Positions 47,542 through 58,638 of a stretch of DNA of 64,000 bases are shown here, in pieces. The stretch spans positions 7,766,012-7,830,011 of the forward strand of contig OY783198.1 of assembly GCA_963678675.1 (NCBI GenBank), written 5' to 3'. Under the pieces are notes generated by a model. The model had not been told where the DNA came from. It worked only from the letters and a program-made list of their open reading frames with translations, and searched no databases. Origin of the DNA: Xiphydria camelus (lineage: Eukaryota > Arthropoda > Insecta > Hymenoptera > Xiphydriidae). Numbering within the stretch: position 1 is the first letter of the stretch; every line of letters starts with the position of its first letter. Made by a program: the position numbers and the translations under genes.

Positions 47542-48349
47542 AAAAAAAAATTTAAAAAATTTGAAATTTCAACACTCTGTAGATCAGTAACGAAGCTTTT
47601 ATGAAATAAGCCAAAGAATTACCTGCTTCCATTTGTACATGATATTTAGGGACACCCTGTATATTTTTGAAAACGCGTACTCGTGACACCTACGTGCATC
47701 AATTCAACGATATCGTCTTTAATTAATAGCGAATTTGATAATAGCTCTTGTAATCGTTTTATCGGCTGGTATGAAATACGTCAATAAGCGGTATAGGATT
47801 AACGTATATTCTATAGGCAAATGTCCGCCCCGTAAACTAATTTATTAACGTCTACATTATATGTATATAGAACGGTTTAAAATTGGTATGACATGTACTT
47901 GTTTTACGTAACGTATTTTATCCGTTTTCTGTATACGTTTTTTAAATGGAATAATTTAAACGTTTAAAAATTAGTTTATGGGGCGGACATTTGCCCAAAG
48001 AATATATGTCAATGATATACCAGTTATAAACGTTTTTTAAACCACACGTTTCAACCATTTTTATACGTTTATTATACGTAACCGTGTTTATTGGGTATCC
48101 GAAAAAATAATTATTCGCTGAGTTATAAATGCGTTTCTCTCTAAAATATTGTGACATCATCGAAACGCCAGAAAGACGCACTTATGTTAAGTTGCGAGTG
48201 CGAAACAGAGAAACTCACAGCACGGTGACGTAGCTGCATTTCAAAATGTCATTTTCTAGCATTGATGAAGCCGAAAATGAAAAATGAAAAAACATGGGGT
48301 CAATATTTTTGCCCGCATCTTTCGTATCTGCAATGAAAAAAACGTGTGT

Positions 48350-48587
48350 CCGCCACACGCGGAAGAAGTGAAACTTCGATACTGATGAGTAGAAAAGAAA
48401 ACTAAACAAGTAATTAACAATAGTAATACCATGGCATAATAAAAATGTCATGGTAGTACTATTGTTTTTAAATCCATATCTGAACTACATTATCTTAAAA
48501 TGTCATGGTATTACTATTGCTAATTACTTGTTTAGTTTTCTTTTCTACCCATCTGTATCGAAGTTTCACTTCTTCCGCGTGTGGCGG
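48350..48587. mobile_element. MITE with CCGCCACACGCGG ends, copy 2
   Basis: Copy made by the 1,843-bp tandem duplication and not an independent insertion: its flanks are duplicated too. Confidence 0.85.
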
Positions 48588-48612
48588 CCTTACTTTTTGT
48601 TCTTTTCTTTTT

Positions 48613-49383
48613 ATAGCGCATGCAATTTTCAAGATATTTAGCTCAAATTTTTGGGATGTAGGTTATGCTGTAGGTCTTATATCATTGGGCATGTCAAATG
48701 GTTGTGAGAATCTACAGGGGGATATTTTTTCAGGGGTCGTGCCCCCTTTTCTCCTCCTGAACTGTTTTGCAGTGCGTCTGTGGTAGATTTTAAAGTATAA
48801 AATAAATGTTCTGTTTTGTTTACAAACTTTTTGGTCTCTTGCAGTTTTTTCGTATCTGCCACCGTTATCGAGAAAAAGCCGTACGAAATACTCCGGGAAT
48901 GTTCCGAAGAGTACGGGAATCAATGAGAAAAAGAGCGAAGGCATGTGTAAGGGTTGGAGGAGGTCACTTTCAGCAGTTTTTGTAACGTTGTTTTGTTATG
49001 TTTATTATTTAGGTTTTTCTTATTGTAATAAATCATTGCTACAAAAACCGCGTTATTCCAGCTTTAATTTTTTTTTTCATTTAAATTTCATCTAGCGAAT
49101 TACAGAAAATCGTTTCTCATTTTTTTCTCGATAACGGTGGCAGATACGAAAAAACTGCAAGAGACCAGAAAGTTTGTAATCAAAGCAGAACATTTATTTT
49201 GTATTTTAAAATCTACCAGAGGCGCACTGCAAAAAAGTTCATTGGGAGAAAAGGGGGCACGACCCCTAAGAAAATAACCCCTGTATATTCTCACAACCAT
49301 TTGATATGCCCAATGATATAAGCCCTACAGCATAACCTACATTTCAAATTTGAGCTAAATATCTTAAAAACTGCATGCGCTAT
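48613..49383. mobile_element. Foldback element with about 265-bp arms, copy 2
   Basis: Tandem-duplicate of 46771-47541, differing by single substitutions (for example GTGCGCCTG against GTGCGTCTG) and by T-run length. Confidence 0.85.
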
Positions 49384-49604
49384 AAAAAAAAATTTAAAAA
49401 ATTTGAAATTTCAACACTCTGTAGATCAGTAACGAAGCTTTTATGAAATAAGCCAAAGAATTACCTGCTTCCATTTGTACATGATATTTAGGGACACCCT
49501 GTATATTTTTGAAAACGCGTACTCGTGACACCTACGTGCATCAATTCAACGATATCGTCTTTAATTAATAGCGAATTTGATAATAGCTCTTGTAATCGTT
49601 TTAT

Positions 49605-50444
49605 CCAAATTTGACATCGCGTCGTACTTAATGATAACACTATACAGCAGCAAACTTTCAGATACATTGCAGAAAAGTTGCACTAATGCCAAACCGTGTG
49701 TTACATAAACTTTTCAAAGATTCATGTAGTAGAGATTTTCGATTTCGGCGGATACGCCCTTCTGGCATTAGTAAATATAAAATTCTTGCAAAAAATAATG
49801 CCAAATAGGCGTATATGCCAGCATTTAAGCCTCTTTAGTTTCAACTTTTCCATTTTTTTTATTTTGGAAGGCAGTGACACCTATATAATTATGTTTTTAT
49901 GAATAAACGCCCAACAAATACTACATCTGTTTGAACGTTATTACATATCTCGCTCTCTATGGCTCACACAAAAATGTAACAAGAGTTATTGCTGTAAGAT
50001 CATGAAATTATCTAACTAAAAGGCCCCATAAACTTTTCAAATACACCTTACCTTTTCACATTTTGACATATAGATATCGATCAAGAAATCTAAAATCCTC
50101 GAGTTTTCGGCGGGAGGGGCGTGGCTTCGCGTTGTTAAGGATGAATCTCTGTTAATATGTAACTTGTAAAATTTATTCTGGTCTCTATTAATAGAGAATA
50201 ATCAATTTATATGGCGTAACTAAGCATAGTTTTGGTTATAAACATATATTTATTGAGAAAATTCGATGTAAAAATTGAGGGGTGAAGGAGGCAGACATTT
50301 TTCCTGTAAAGATGCACGGGTGCTGCGACGTTGAATGAACATGCCGCGAAACACTACCGTGTCTCTTGATGTACATATTGGAGGTACGCGTTCCTTTTCA
50401 TTCATAATTTTTCTTTCTTGATAATTAGAATAGACCATGGGTTA
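49605..50444. other. No gene recognised
   Basis: Between the tandem duplication and the MITE bordering the large inverted repeat. A 68-codon frame at 49696-49902 is hydrophobic but has no gene context. Confidence 0.4.
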
Positions 50445-50710
50445 AATTCTGTACCTCAGAACCAGACGAACGTAAGTCCAAAAACAGATATTTTCCGGTT
50501 ATTAACGTTTTGCACGTAGAATTTTATTCTCCGCCAAACCATAACAACGTATGCCCTTTACAAAATTATCCTTTAAAATTAAGCTCGGTTATAAGAGCGT
50601 AAGTCCTAAGGTTTATTCGAGCCAGATAAATTTTTTTTTTCACTTTTACTGGGCTCCTAGAAAGTTGACGGAATGTGACTTACGTTCGTCTGGTTCTGAG
50701 GTACAGAATT
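50445..50710. mobile_element. MITE at the outer edge of the left arm (266 bp)
   Basis: A perfect inverted repeat of about 36 bp begins AATTCTGTACCTCAGAACCA and includes GACGAACGTAAGTC. It lies exactly where visible similarity between the arms of the large inverted repeat stops, but this is also where the right arm meets the window edge, so coincidence with the true arm end is unproven. Confidence 0.85.
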
Positions 50711-50980
50711 GTCGTTGGACAAATTTTCTTGCATTACATATCGATACGTAGCATTGTAGGCTGAGTTGATACGGGACAATTTTGATGAACAAAGTAGCTC
50801 GTTTCAATCATATATATAAGGAAAAGGGTAAAGGAAGGGTATAGGGTAAAGGAATTATTTATACATACATATATATATATATATATACGGTATATAGTAT
50901 TAAAATCCTTTTTACTGTCATTTTCTTTTCATACCAAAAAGTACGAGAAATAAAATTCGTCAAAGTCCTTTTGTTATCAC

Positions 50981-50986
50981 TTTATT
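50981..50986 (-). terminator. Polyadenylation signal of gene A
   Basis: AATAAA on the minus strand, about 93 nt past the stop codon of gene A. The matching position after gene C also has AATAAA, in conserved 3' UTR. Confidence 0.7.
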
Positions 50987-51078
50987 TTCTCAATAAGCTG
51001 GTCGCTCAGTCCATTCCGAAATTATAAGGAATAATATTCGTTGAATAACTACGACATTTTTTTGACTTCGATGGAAGG

Positions 51079-51291
51079 TCAACCCTTATGAGGCTTTACT
51101 GGCCCAGGTTTTAAAGGATGCGGTTTTGGTTTAGGCTTTGGTGGCAGACGAATTGGAATACATTTCGCACCATGATATGGATTCTCTACACAGTGGTAGC
51201 CAATAGGACATCTAATGTCCACACAGGTCCTCTGAGAGGAGACCATCGCGATAGTCACCAATAATAGTAGGAACGTGGCGAGGAACTTCAT
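51079..51291 (-). CDS. Gene A: secreted four-Cys peptide with Pro/Lys-rich tail (70 aa)
   Basis: The precursor starts with signal peptide MKFLATFLLLLVTIAMVS (residues 1-18; cleavage likely near 19-20). The core TCVDIRCPIGYHC..GAKC has spacing C-x4-C-x5-C-x9-C, like the small follistatin-N-terminal (FOLN) module. The last 26 residues hold 10 Pro, 6 Lys and 2 His in PK/HP repeats. The final residue before the stop is Gly, a possible amidation donor. The ATG is the first in exon 2, whose acceptor (ATTCTCAG|G) lies 16 nt upstream. Gene C shares the first 53 coding bases, the flanks and intron, but little of the mature part. The tail resembles proline-rich immune peptides in composition only; role (antimicrobial, venom or other) is unknown. 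Confidence 0.82.
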   Translation of the reverse strand: MKFLATFLLLLVTIAMVSSQRTCVDIRCPIGYHCVENPYHGAKCIPIRLPPKPKPKPHPLKPGPVKPHKG

Positions 51292-51307
51292 GTTGCGAGT
51301 GTATAAC

Positions 51308-51738
51308 CTGAGAATTTATAAGAGATTATGGTAATGATAAACATTTTTACATTAATTCATACACAACAATTTTTGTGATTTACAATCAGCGATAGAAAAG
51401 TGTAAAAGGATCTAGTCATTCGGTGAACTTCAGAGATTTACATGAAAACTCGAAAATCTTAAAATAAATATGCGGAATTCCATGCCACTTCAGTCACTGA
51501 AAAAATTAGTGCCTCCCAAAAAATGTATTATAAAAATCAATTTATACGAATTCAACAATTTTGATAAATTACAAACCAATACTCCCATGAATCACACGGA
51601 GTATTCGTATCTGTTTACTTTTATTTTTTAAATCACAGTCCAAGCCTTAGTCGCGGTACTTGTAAAGTACAAAGAAAATGTTGCACAATGTACATCATGG
51701 AACTCCCAGTCGTTTGAGAGATACAGTGAATTGTTATT

Positions 51739-51770
<32 letters not shown>

Positions 51771-53618
51771 TACAGTGTGAGTCAAATGTCTGGAGCAATG
51801 GGAAAACCAGAAAATTCTGGGGAAAACGCTCGGACACGTCAATCACTATTTTTTGGGGGAACAATTTTAGTGTATTCGGTTGCTCAAAAATGTGACGTGT
51901 GGTGGCGCTGCAGGCCTTAGGTCGAATTTTTAAAATTGCATGTGGTATTTTTTATTGCATATTCTGAAAGGTGAGGCTTTTCTGAGTATTTTGGTATGCC
52001 ATGTGTGGGGGGTTGATACATGAATTTTTTGAGAGATTTTGAAAAAACTGATGCGGTTTTAAACCAGCGCGTTTGAAGGTTCCGCTTGCTTCTCTCACCA
52101 GCTACTGCAGTAGAGACGAAGTTGCCCTGCGTATTAGCCCTCTTCTGCGAATAGGCTTTTCCCCCACTCCTCGGCCATTCTGCCAGGCGGAGCAAGCGGA
52201 ACCTTCAAACGCGCTGGTTTAAAACCGCATCAGTTTTTTCAAAATTTCTCAAAAAATTCATGTACCAACCCCCCACACATGGCATACCAAAATACTCAGA
52301 AAAGCCTCACCTTTCAGAATATGCAATAAAAAATACCACATGCAATTTGAAAAATTCGACCTAAGGCCTGCAGCGCCACCACACGTCACATTTTTGAGTA
52401 ACCGAATACACTAAAATTGTTCCCCCAAAAAATAGTGATTGACGTGTCCGAGCGTTTTCCCCAGAATTTTCTGGTTTTCCCATTGCTCCAGACATTTGAC
52501 TCACACTGTATATATAAAGACGCTGTATCTCTCTCTTAAACGACTGGGAGTTCTTTTCTTACTTATCGATTTTGAAGATGAAAAGGTACCATCGATAGAG
52601 CTTGGCCCTCAATTTCAAGAATAAAAATAAAAATATATGATTACTTCGTGATTTATGGGACGATTGGCGTGTAATTTGGTAGAATTGTTATACTCGTACA
52701 ACTCTATTATTAGACATTCACTGATGGGATACATTCATTTCTTTGAATGGCTGAAGTGGTGTGAAACATTTCATAAATTATATTCGTTGTATTTACATCA
52801 TTTCCTTGAATGATAACCGTTATACTCTATGTGCTTTCTCGTGAAACGTATAACGCTATCTGGAATGAACCCTTCTGAGGTCGCGCGATGAGCGTGGCCC
52901 CGCATTTTTTCTTATTCGTCACAATTTCTTAACTACTTCGATTTTAACGATCAGCGGCTATGTCTTCCTTCATTTAAGTATCGCGAATACGAGAATTATA
53001 ATATAATAGCTTTGTATTCATTAGAGTAATTGAAAAAAATATATTAATGTAGCGTGGGTGAAAAGGCGCGACCTCAAAAGGGTTAAACTTTAGAAAAGAT
53101 TTCAATTATTTCGATAGAAATCCGTTTTATTCTAAAACTGCATTTTAGTCTACGGATTACTAAATCTTCACCTCCAGAAATTTAACGATACCATATTTTA
53201 GTATAGTTCGGAACCAAACGTAGTTTGTTGTTTTATTGTTTCACATAAATTTAACAATATGTTTCCTAGAACTGTATAATGTACGTTTACTGATAAAAGT
53301 TGTATAACTGAAGTAATATTAAATTAATATAAAGAAAATATGTGGAAAAATGTTTTAAATGCTGCATGTTACTGTATTATTAATCGAAGACTGCATTTGT
53401 TGCATATAAAAATAGATTATCCAGCACGTTATAATATATCATAGGCCTCAATAAAAACTATTGCACTATAAAATTCCAAACTAAAGTTATCTTCAAACAG
53501 TATCGTTAAATTGATACACGCGTGACGTCACGAATACGCGTTTCCAATAATATGTGTTTCAGATAATCTTTCGTAGTTTTACGTACCTTTGGTTTCTGCC
53601 GATGCAGGATTCGTCGAG
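51308..53618 (-). other. Gene A: noncoding exon 1 (53587 to about 53618) and 2.28-kb 5'-UTR intron
   Basis: Exon 1 begins about 25-30 bp after the TATA box and ends CCAAAG|GTACGTAAAAC. The intron (51308-53586) ends TTCTCAG|G just before the coding exon. Donor and acceptor are conserved in genes B and C. The intron was lengthened by the element at 51773-52508; the matching intron of gene C lacks it but carries its own insertions. Confidence 0.65.
51773..52508. mobile_element. Long-arm foldback/MITE in the gene A intron (736 bp)
   Basis: The arms of about 315 bp pair almost fully. The termini are CAGTGTGAGTCAAATGTCTG and its complement, flanked by TA on both sides, around a loop of about 100 bp. 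TA duplication with CAGTG ends fits a Tc1/mariner-derived MITE. It lies between the halves of a smaller palindrome (CTCCCAGTCGTTTGAGAGAT...). That palindrome is intact, with a 30-nt centre, in the right arm at 62681-62762, so this is the younger insertion. Confidence 0.9.
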
Positions 53619-53642
53619 TATGGGTTTCGCTCATTCGTCGCT

Positions 53643-53649
53643 TTTTATA
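53643..53649 (-). promoter_or_regulatory. Gene A TATA box, disrupted and re-formed by a MITE
   Basis: TATAAAA on the minus strand, about 56 nt before the exon 1 donor. In gene C the same site reads GAGTATATAAAAAGCGACG. In gene A the MITE (53650-54112) sits inside this TATATA, using TA as target, so a TATAAAA remains next to the gene while everything upstream is moved 463 bp away. Confidence 0.75.
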
Positions 53650-54112
53650 CAGGGTGTTCATTTTAAAACTTACCACCCACGTTATCTGCGTAAAGAGACA
53701 TATTTCTGAAAATCGCCGAGACACGTCAACAAAATTATTGAGGGGGAACATTTTTTATAAAAATTCGAGGCCCCCCCCCTCAACCACCTGACTCCGGGGG
53801 CGGTAACCCCAATATTCTTAAATGGAACAGGGGGTCGAGTGATACCTCATTTTAAAGGGCTTTTAATTGTGTACATTTTGACGTCCTACTTTTCAAATTT
53901 GACGTTAAAATGAGGTATCACTCGACCCCCTGTTCCATTTAAGAATATTGGGGTTACCGCCCCCGGAGTCAGGTGGTTGAGGGGGGGGGGGCGTCGAATT
54001 TTTATAAAAAATGTTCCCCCTCAATAATTTTGTTGACGTGTCTCGGCGATTTTCAGAAATATGTCTCTTTATGCAGATAACGTGGGTGGTAAGTTTTAAA
54101 ATGAACACCGTG
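53650..54112. mobile_element. Palindromic MITE inserted in the gene A TATA box (463 bp)
   Basis: Arms of about 205 bp pair almost perfectly: CAGGGTGTTCATTTTAAAAC at one end and GTTTTAAAATGAACACCGTG at the other, with inner GTATCACTCGACCCCCTGTT and its complement. The loop is about 50 bp. TA flanks both ends. The right arm keeps the empty site (CTTTTTATATACTCGC on the same strand), so target TA, its duplication and the element limits are read directly. It belongs with Tc1/mariner-type MITEs. Confidence 0.95.
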
Positions 54113-54152
54113 TATACTCGCGGCAACTGCTTGTTATAAGAATACTTTTCCA

Positions 54153-54175
54153 AAAATACGGTAGTAGGGCGATTT
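54153..54175 (-). promoter_or_regulatory. Gene A copy of the conserved upstream element
   Basis: Minus strand AAATCGCCCTACTACCGTATTTTT. The same block lies about 40-45 bp upstream of TATA in gene C and, slightly changed, gene B. Here the MITE puts it more than 500 bp from the TATA box. Confidence 0.6.
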
Positions 54176-54330
54176 GATTAATTAGTTAGTGACGTAAGCA
54201 CCGTAAGCGCTATATATACTGTTGACGTACAATTTTTGGATAAGACATTCATATAATATAAAATCAAGCACTTGAGATTACTAGTTCAAATATTTTCTCA
54301 GCTTTCGATATTACGAAGTAATTTTTCTTA

Positions 54331-55113
54331 GGGGCCACTTATATATTACGTAAGCACGTCCTTGGGTCCCATGGGAAACTTTATGTATGCTTATGTGGGG
54401 GGAGGGAGGGGGATATTATCCTGCATACTTAAACATTTTCTGTCATTGTTGTGAATTACATATCGTCGTCATAAATTGAAAACCTCGTAAGTATCTCAAA
54501 TTTTAATGTTTTTGAGTTACGAGCATAATAAAATTTTATGCACGGTCCTGCGCCAAGTGTCAAACCTCGTACAAAGATTAAACGTTATGTGCCAGCATAG
54601 TAAGCAAGTTTTAAATACTCGTAAATAATCTTTAAATTTTTTTTTCTATTTCCTGAAAACTGAGTATTTCTTACATACGTGGTTTTGACTTTATGACGAC
54701 GATATGCAAATATGAGATACATATCTTATTTTTGTTATCGTCCCATTATTATTTCAATGTTCCTTTTTATTGTGATTCAAGTTTATTAGTACTTATTGGT
54801 AATACAATTAGTCTTTAATGATGATATTGAAAAAAATACTAGTCATTCAGATCCAAAGAATTAATAATTAATGATTGACTTCTGATAATAAAAATGTTTA
54901 TCGAAGAAATATTGAGTAGGTATTAAAAACTTGTAATTTCACAACCCATCTTTTTCGATTCGCAAGTTAAAATCTTACGTAAAAATGAGGACGTGGGAGG
55001 GGGGGGGGGGGGGGGGCTTGAGCATAACTTTTATTGTCGTTTACCATGGAAAGGGAGGGGAGAGGAGGTTAAATTTGCGGCAAAACGTGCTTACGTAATT
55101 CGTTAATGGCTCC
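54331..55113. mobile_element. TTA-flanked MITE, PIF/Harbinger-like (783 bp)
   Basis: The ends GGGGCCACTTATATATTACG and the complement of CGTAATTCGTTAATGGCTCC are flanked by TTA (54328-54330, 55114-55116). Inner GTAAGCACGT blocks are also inverted. It contains an 18-20 base G run at about 54997. No transposase. Confidence 0.75.
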
Positions 55114-55822
55114 TTATGAAATTTAATCTGTTCCATGGGACTACTTGAAAGGGGGAATTATATTTTTTGCGAATCATGCAATTTCCCATTCTGCGAATGA
55201 ATGACAGAGAATATTCGTATACATATTCTATATACTCGGCTCTACGCTATTTTAGTTGGACTCTTATTTCAGTAAGAGGATAGCCATTTTAATATAATAT
55301 ATTACGCATCTCTATGAATGTACATATTTTAACTGAATTCTATTTGCTGGCAGTGTTTTTTCTAGAACTCTGTCTTCTGTATCAATAGAGATTATTTATC
55401 TCGAAATAGTTATCTTATACGGTGTAGATTTTTCCGCTTACAACATAGCAAACGTGTGAGTTCGAGCGAAAATGTCAATTAACCCAAATGGACACATAAT
55501 TATGCAGTTGGAGTGTATGTCAAAGAAGTTTTAAATACGTTAATTCGGATTAATCGATGTTCCCACTCGTACTCATACCCCTCTGCTACAGGATGGACGC
55601 GAGAATGCGAGTCGTAGGAATCTTGCGGATTCAAGTAAGAATGTATGGTTAGTGCATAAGTGCTTCTCTGCCGCACACATTCCAACTGGACTAGTCTAAA
55701 GAAATTTGCGACGAAGAGGCTCTTATGTACCATTTACATATTCTCACTCGTACTCGCACGATTCCTATGGCCCGCATTCTCTGGTCACTCTGTATGTGGC
55801 CCAACCCCGAAATCACTCTTTA

Positions 55823-56020
55823 AGGGGAGGTCACACGTTCAGTCTGGCATCAGTTCAGTCTTCGACCTTGGATTGATAGTAGACTGACAGTCTGTATTTA
55901 AAGTAATGGAATATCCGTCAGTCCGATCCACCAGTCAACGCATTTACACGATCAGTTTTTCGTCAGTTCAGTCCATGACTGTGTTAATACTGATGCCAGA
56001 CTGAGCGTGTAACCTCCCCC
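55823..56020. mobile_element. MITE with AGGGGAGGTCACACGTTCAG ends (about 198 bp)
   Basis: The left end pairs with GCCAGACTGAGCGTGTAACC-TCCCCCT at the right over about 35 bp. The interior repeats CAGTTCAGTC-like words. Flanked by TTA/TA-rich sequence. No ORF. Confidence 0.7.
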
Positions 56021-56332
56021 TTAGAGACTTGTTCCATGGTGCCGCCCGGTACCTCTCTTGGCCACGCACGTACGGGTGCGTCTTGCCATACGACGCGACG
56101 CTGCAAAACGCTCGACGAGTCCCTCAGTTAGGTCAGTATTCATAGTGGCTACTCATAAATAAGCATGGACTTAAATCAGCATCGGGTGTTACTTTTTGGT
56201 CGAGACAACGACTTTAGTCGGGCTCGATAATTTATAACTTCTGATAATGAGTACGAGCTTTGTACATGTATAGCGGGTGCGAAGCAAAAGTGAAAGGAGA
56301 GCGAGCATGATGACGACGACGACGACGACGAC

Positions 56333-56365
<33 letters not shown>

Positions 56366-57028
56366 TACATGATTTATTCGAAGTAATGTTTAAAGCATAT
56401 AAACATCGCGTAAGTTTATAATTCACAATTGAAAAATAATGTGAATGGGTTCAACAATTATTATACTTTCAATTGAGCCATTGATAAGGTCATAATAACC
56501 CTTCAAAATGAAGATACTCATATTTATTGGATTGTCGAACCGATCTTTCCTGTACGTACAAAGTGAACCTTGGCATACGTCTATGTATTTATGGTTGCAT
56601 GATCAAAGGAGCAACACGCGTAAATAAGTAGGTTTTTAATGGGTTGGAGCTAGAATTCGATGACAATAGAGTGATTATTGTTAGACGAGCAAATCGATTA
56701 AACCGGATATATGTAGGTAGGAATAGAAGGGCTGACGTGAACATCAGAAACTAATACCGAAAGTTCGAAATCTACTTTAATGAGAGGATAGAGAAAATTA
56801 CCTTTACAACGGCTCAACATAATAAAGACGAATAGCGGACGAAAAATGTATTTATTTACTTGCCCCTTCAATCATGTAGCCATTAATTCATAGACGTATG
56901 CTAAGGATTACTCAATATTTTACAACATGAATTTGGCGCGAAACTCTACCAAATTCCTTGATATCGGGTGAGTCGATGTTGTGTGAAGCGATCAAACAAA
57001 GGCCCAGCACGCGTGCGCCATGGGTTAA
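56021..57028. other. No gene recognised; contains a trinucleotide tract
   Basis: 56307-56363 is (ATG)n/(ACG)n, about 19 triplets, giving poly-Ser or poly-His frames that are artefacts. The rest is unique-looking. Confidence 0.5.
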
Positions 57029-57659
57029 CCCCGCCGCACATTGAGAGGTAGGCAACGTAGGCGACGCAGGGCAGGGTAGGCGACGCAGGGCAGGAAAAAA
57101 CGCATGCTACGCAGTGTGAGCGCATATTGGAAAGCAGTCCTGGCAGTTCTCAGTCCTGGCAGTTCTTGTTATGAAGTGTTGGCGTGCGAGTACGAAAAGA
57201 AAATAATATTATTTGGACGTAGAAAGAGCTTTTTTATTTTAATCATGGCGTTGTTTCTGGACAGTTCCGAGTCAGAGTCGGACGCAGAATTTAATTGCGT
57301 GGCTTCAAGACACATTTATTCATTTAATCGAAATTTCAACAAAAGATTCCGAAAGTTTATACTCTAAAGACTTGTTACAGTTGTTTATTTTCAAATTTAG
57401 AGTAAAATTTAGTGTATTAGGTCTAATTCCGCTTGAGTGATCGGCATTTCCCCACTCTCCCCTTCCGCTAAGCCAAAAACTGCTTCGCACGCGCGCAGGA
57501 AACTGTGTCCAGGAGACTGCGCCGCGTAGGCACAGTCCTGCACTACCCTACTCTGTGCGTCCCAATTCGCGCGGGTCTATTGAATTGTACAGGATACAGA
57601 AACCTGCACTGTCCTGCCCTGCGTCGCCTACGTCGCCTGCCTCTCAATGTGCGGCGGGG
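57029..57659. mobile_element. piggyBac-like internal-deletion element (631 bp)
   Basis: The left end CCCCGCCGCACATTGAGAGG is preceded by TTAA (57025-57028). The right end CCTCTCAATGTGCGGCGGGG is followed by TTTA, one base from TTAA. Inner GTAGGCGACGCAGGGCAGG words are inverted at the other end and tandem at the left. Terminal structure and target fit piggyBac. It encloses a short acidic ORF start, as expected if most of a transposase gene was deleted. Confidence 0.65.
57245..57367 (+). pseudogene. Stub ORF with acidic N-terminus inside the piggyBac-like element
   Basis: From an ATG it reads MALFLDSSESESDAEFNCVA and stops after 40 codons in a basic, unrelated-looking tail. An acidic Ser/Glu/Asp start is common in piggyBac transposases, so this may be the remaining 5' end of the transposase gene before an internal deletion. 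No DDE catalytic region is present. Confidence 0.4.
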
Positions 57660-58632
57660 TTTAGTGTACAATCGCGTAGACTTTCCTGGCCACCCATTCT
57701 GCGTGTTCTCCGCGGGGACCGAGAAGCTTATATTGAAAAAGTTGCACTTGGCCTTTCTCCGTCGTCGCCCGACGACACTGAGACGAGAGATGACCTCTCC
57801 TCTCATTGAAACGGTACGAGGCACGCTGCCCCAGTCGACGGACGAGCTGACACTTTAGAAAGCTTGTAAACGGCGGCTTGTTTTTACGCAATTGACGATT
57901 TCTTTCGTGTCAATGTCCACGCGGGGAATGGATTTGGTTTCTTTCAAGGGTCATGGAATTTTCGTTTCGATGTACTTGGAGGATTGGTTCTATTTTTTGT
58001 TGCTACAGAAATAAGTATTGATTCGATGAAAAATGGAGCAGATTTTTATTACAATTTCCGGGACGGAAAGTGTATTGCGAGTGGCATTGAGATGCATGTT
58101 TGGGGAAAACGTTAAAGGGAAATTGAAAGGAAGGTGTTATCGCGTGTGTTTATATTGCGAGTAGCTAAGCATTTGTTTCTAATCACAATTGTTAGTTGTT
58201 GGTAATTGGAGTATACTGTGGATGTGTGGAATTGTTGTTGAATCTATTTTCTTACATCGCATATCGATACATACCACTGCATGGATTGATGAGTACCTAT
58301 TGGCTAATGGGGAATAATTTTGTAGAAAAAAGTAGCTTCTTCCAACGCGATAAAGGAATTGTTTATATATTGTTTGTTGTTTAGGTCGTAACGAGTTACA
58401 GAATAGGCCTACTCTGAGACGGAAGGGCAGTCTTCGAAATAAAAGGTAAGAGAGAGAGAGTGTGTGAAGCTTATAAATCTCTCTCTTTCTCTTGTAAATT
58501 CTCAACCGCGAATGAAACGTAGTTAGTGCTAGCAACACCTTCCCTTTTTTTTCCTCCCGCAGTATAATTATTAGCCGTCTGTCACTCTCAAAGACGTAAC
58601 ATAACTCTGATTTTCATTTTCAAAAAAAGCAC
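57660..58632. other. No gene recognised
   Basis: 57660-57860 is CpG-rich with opposing open frames (up to 117 codons) without motifs. 58445-58500 is a purine-rich tract. The 3' UTR of gene B begins near 58610. Confidence 0.45.
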
Positions 58633-58638
58633 TTTATT
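58633..58638 (-). terminator. Polyadenylation signal of gene B
   Basis: AATAAA on the minus strand, about 146 nt beyond the gene B stop codon. First such hexamer downstream. Confidence 0.55.

Larger units (their letters stand above)
45918..49604 (+). repeat. Direct tandem duplication, unit 1,843 bp
   Basis: 45918-47760 and 47761-49604 are collinear and almost identical, with an offset of 1,843 that drops to 1,842 after a one-base loss in a T run. The junction reads CGTTTTATCGGCTGG, joining the right edge (CGTTTTATCCAAA) to the left edge (GTTTAATCGGCTGG) with a 3-base overlap (ATC). Near-identity implies a recent event. Confidence 0.95.
50711..54255 (+). repeat. Left arm of the large inverted repeat
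   Basis: Reverse-complementary to 61088-64000 over its whole length apart from insertions. Corresponding landmarks include TTCTTGCATTACATATCGAT (50721) with the window's last 40 bases, the gene A and gene C bodies, TTATCTTCAAAATCGATAAG-type sequence, and ATAGCGCTTACGGTGCTTAC near the inner edge. Insertions specific to this arm are 51773-52508 and 53650-54112. Confidence 0.9.

Noticed and set aside
46099..49300. Paired 60-93-codon frames in the tandem duplication
   Set aside because: They fall in palindromic transposon arms and duplicate only because the DNA does.
51628..51920. Frames across TTATTATTATT and TATATA tracts
   Set aside because: Simple repeats and MITE arm sequence inside the gene A intron.
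56176..56426. Poly-Ser and poly-His frames
   Set aside because: Translation of the ATG/ACG trinucleotide tract.
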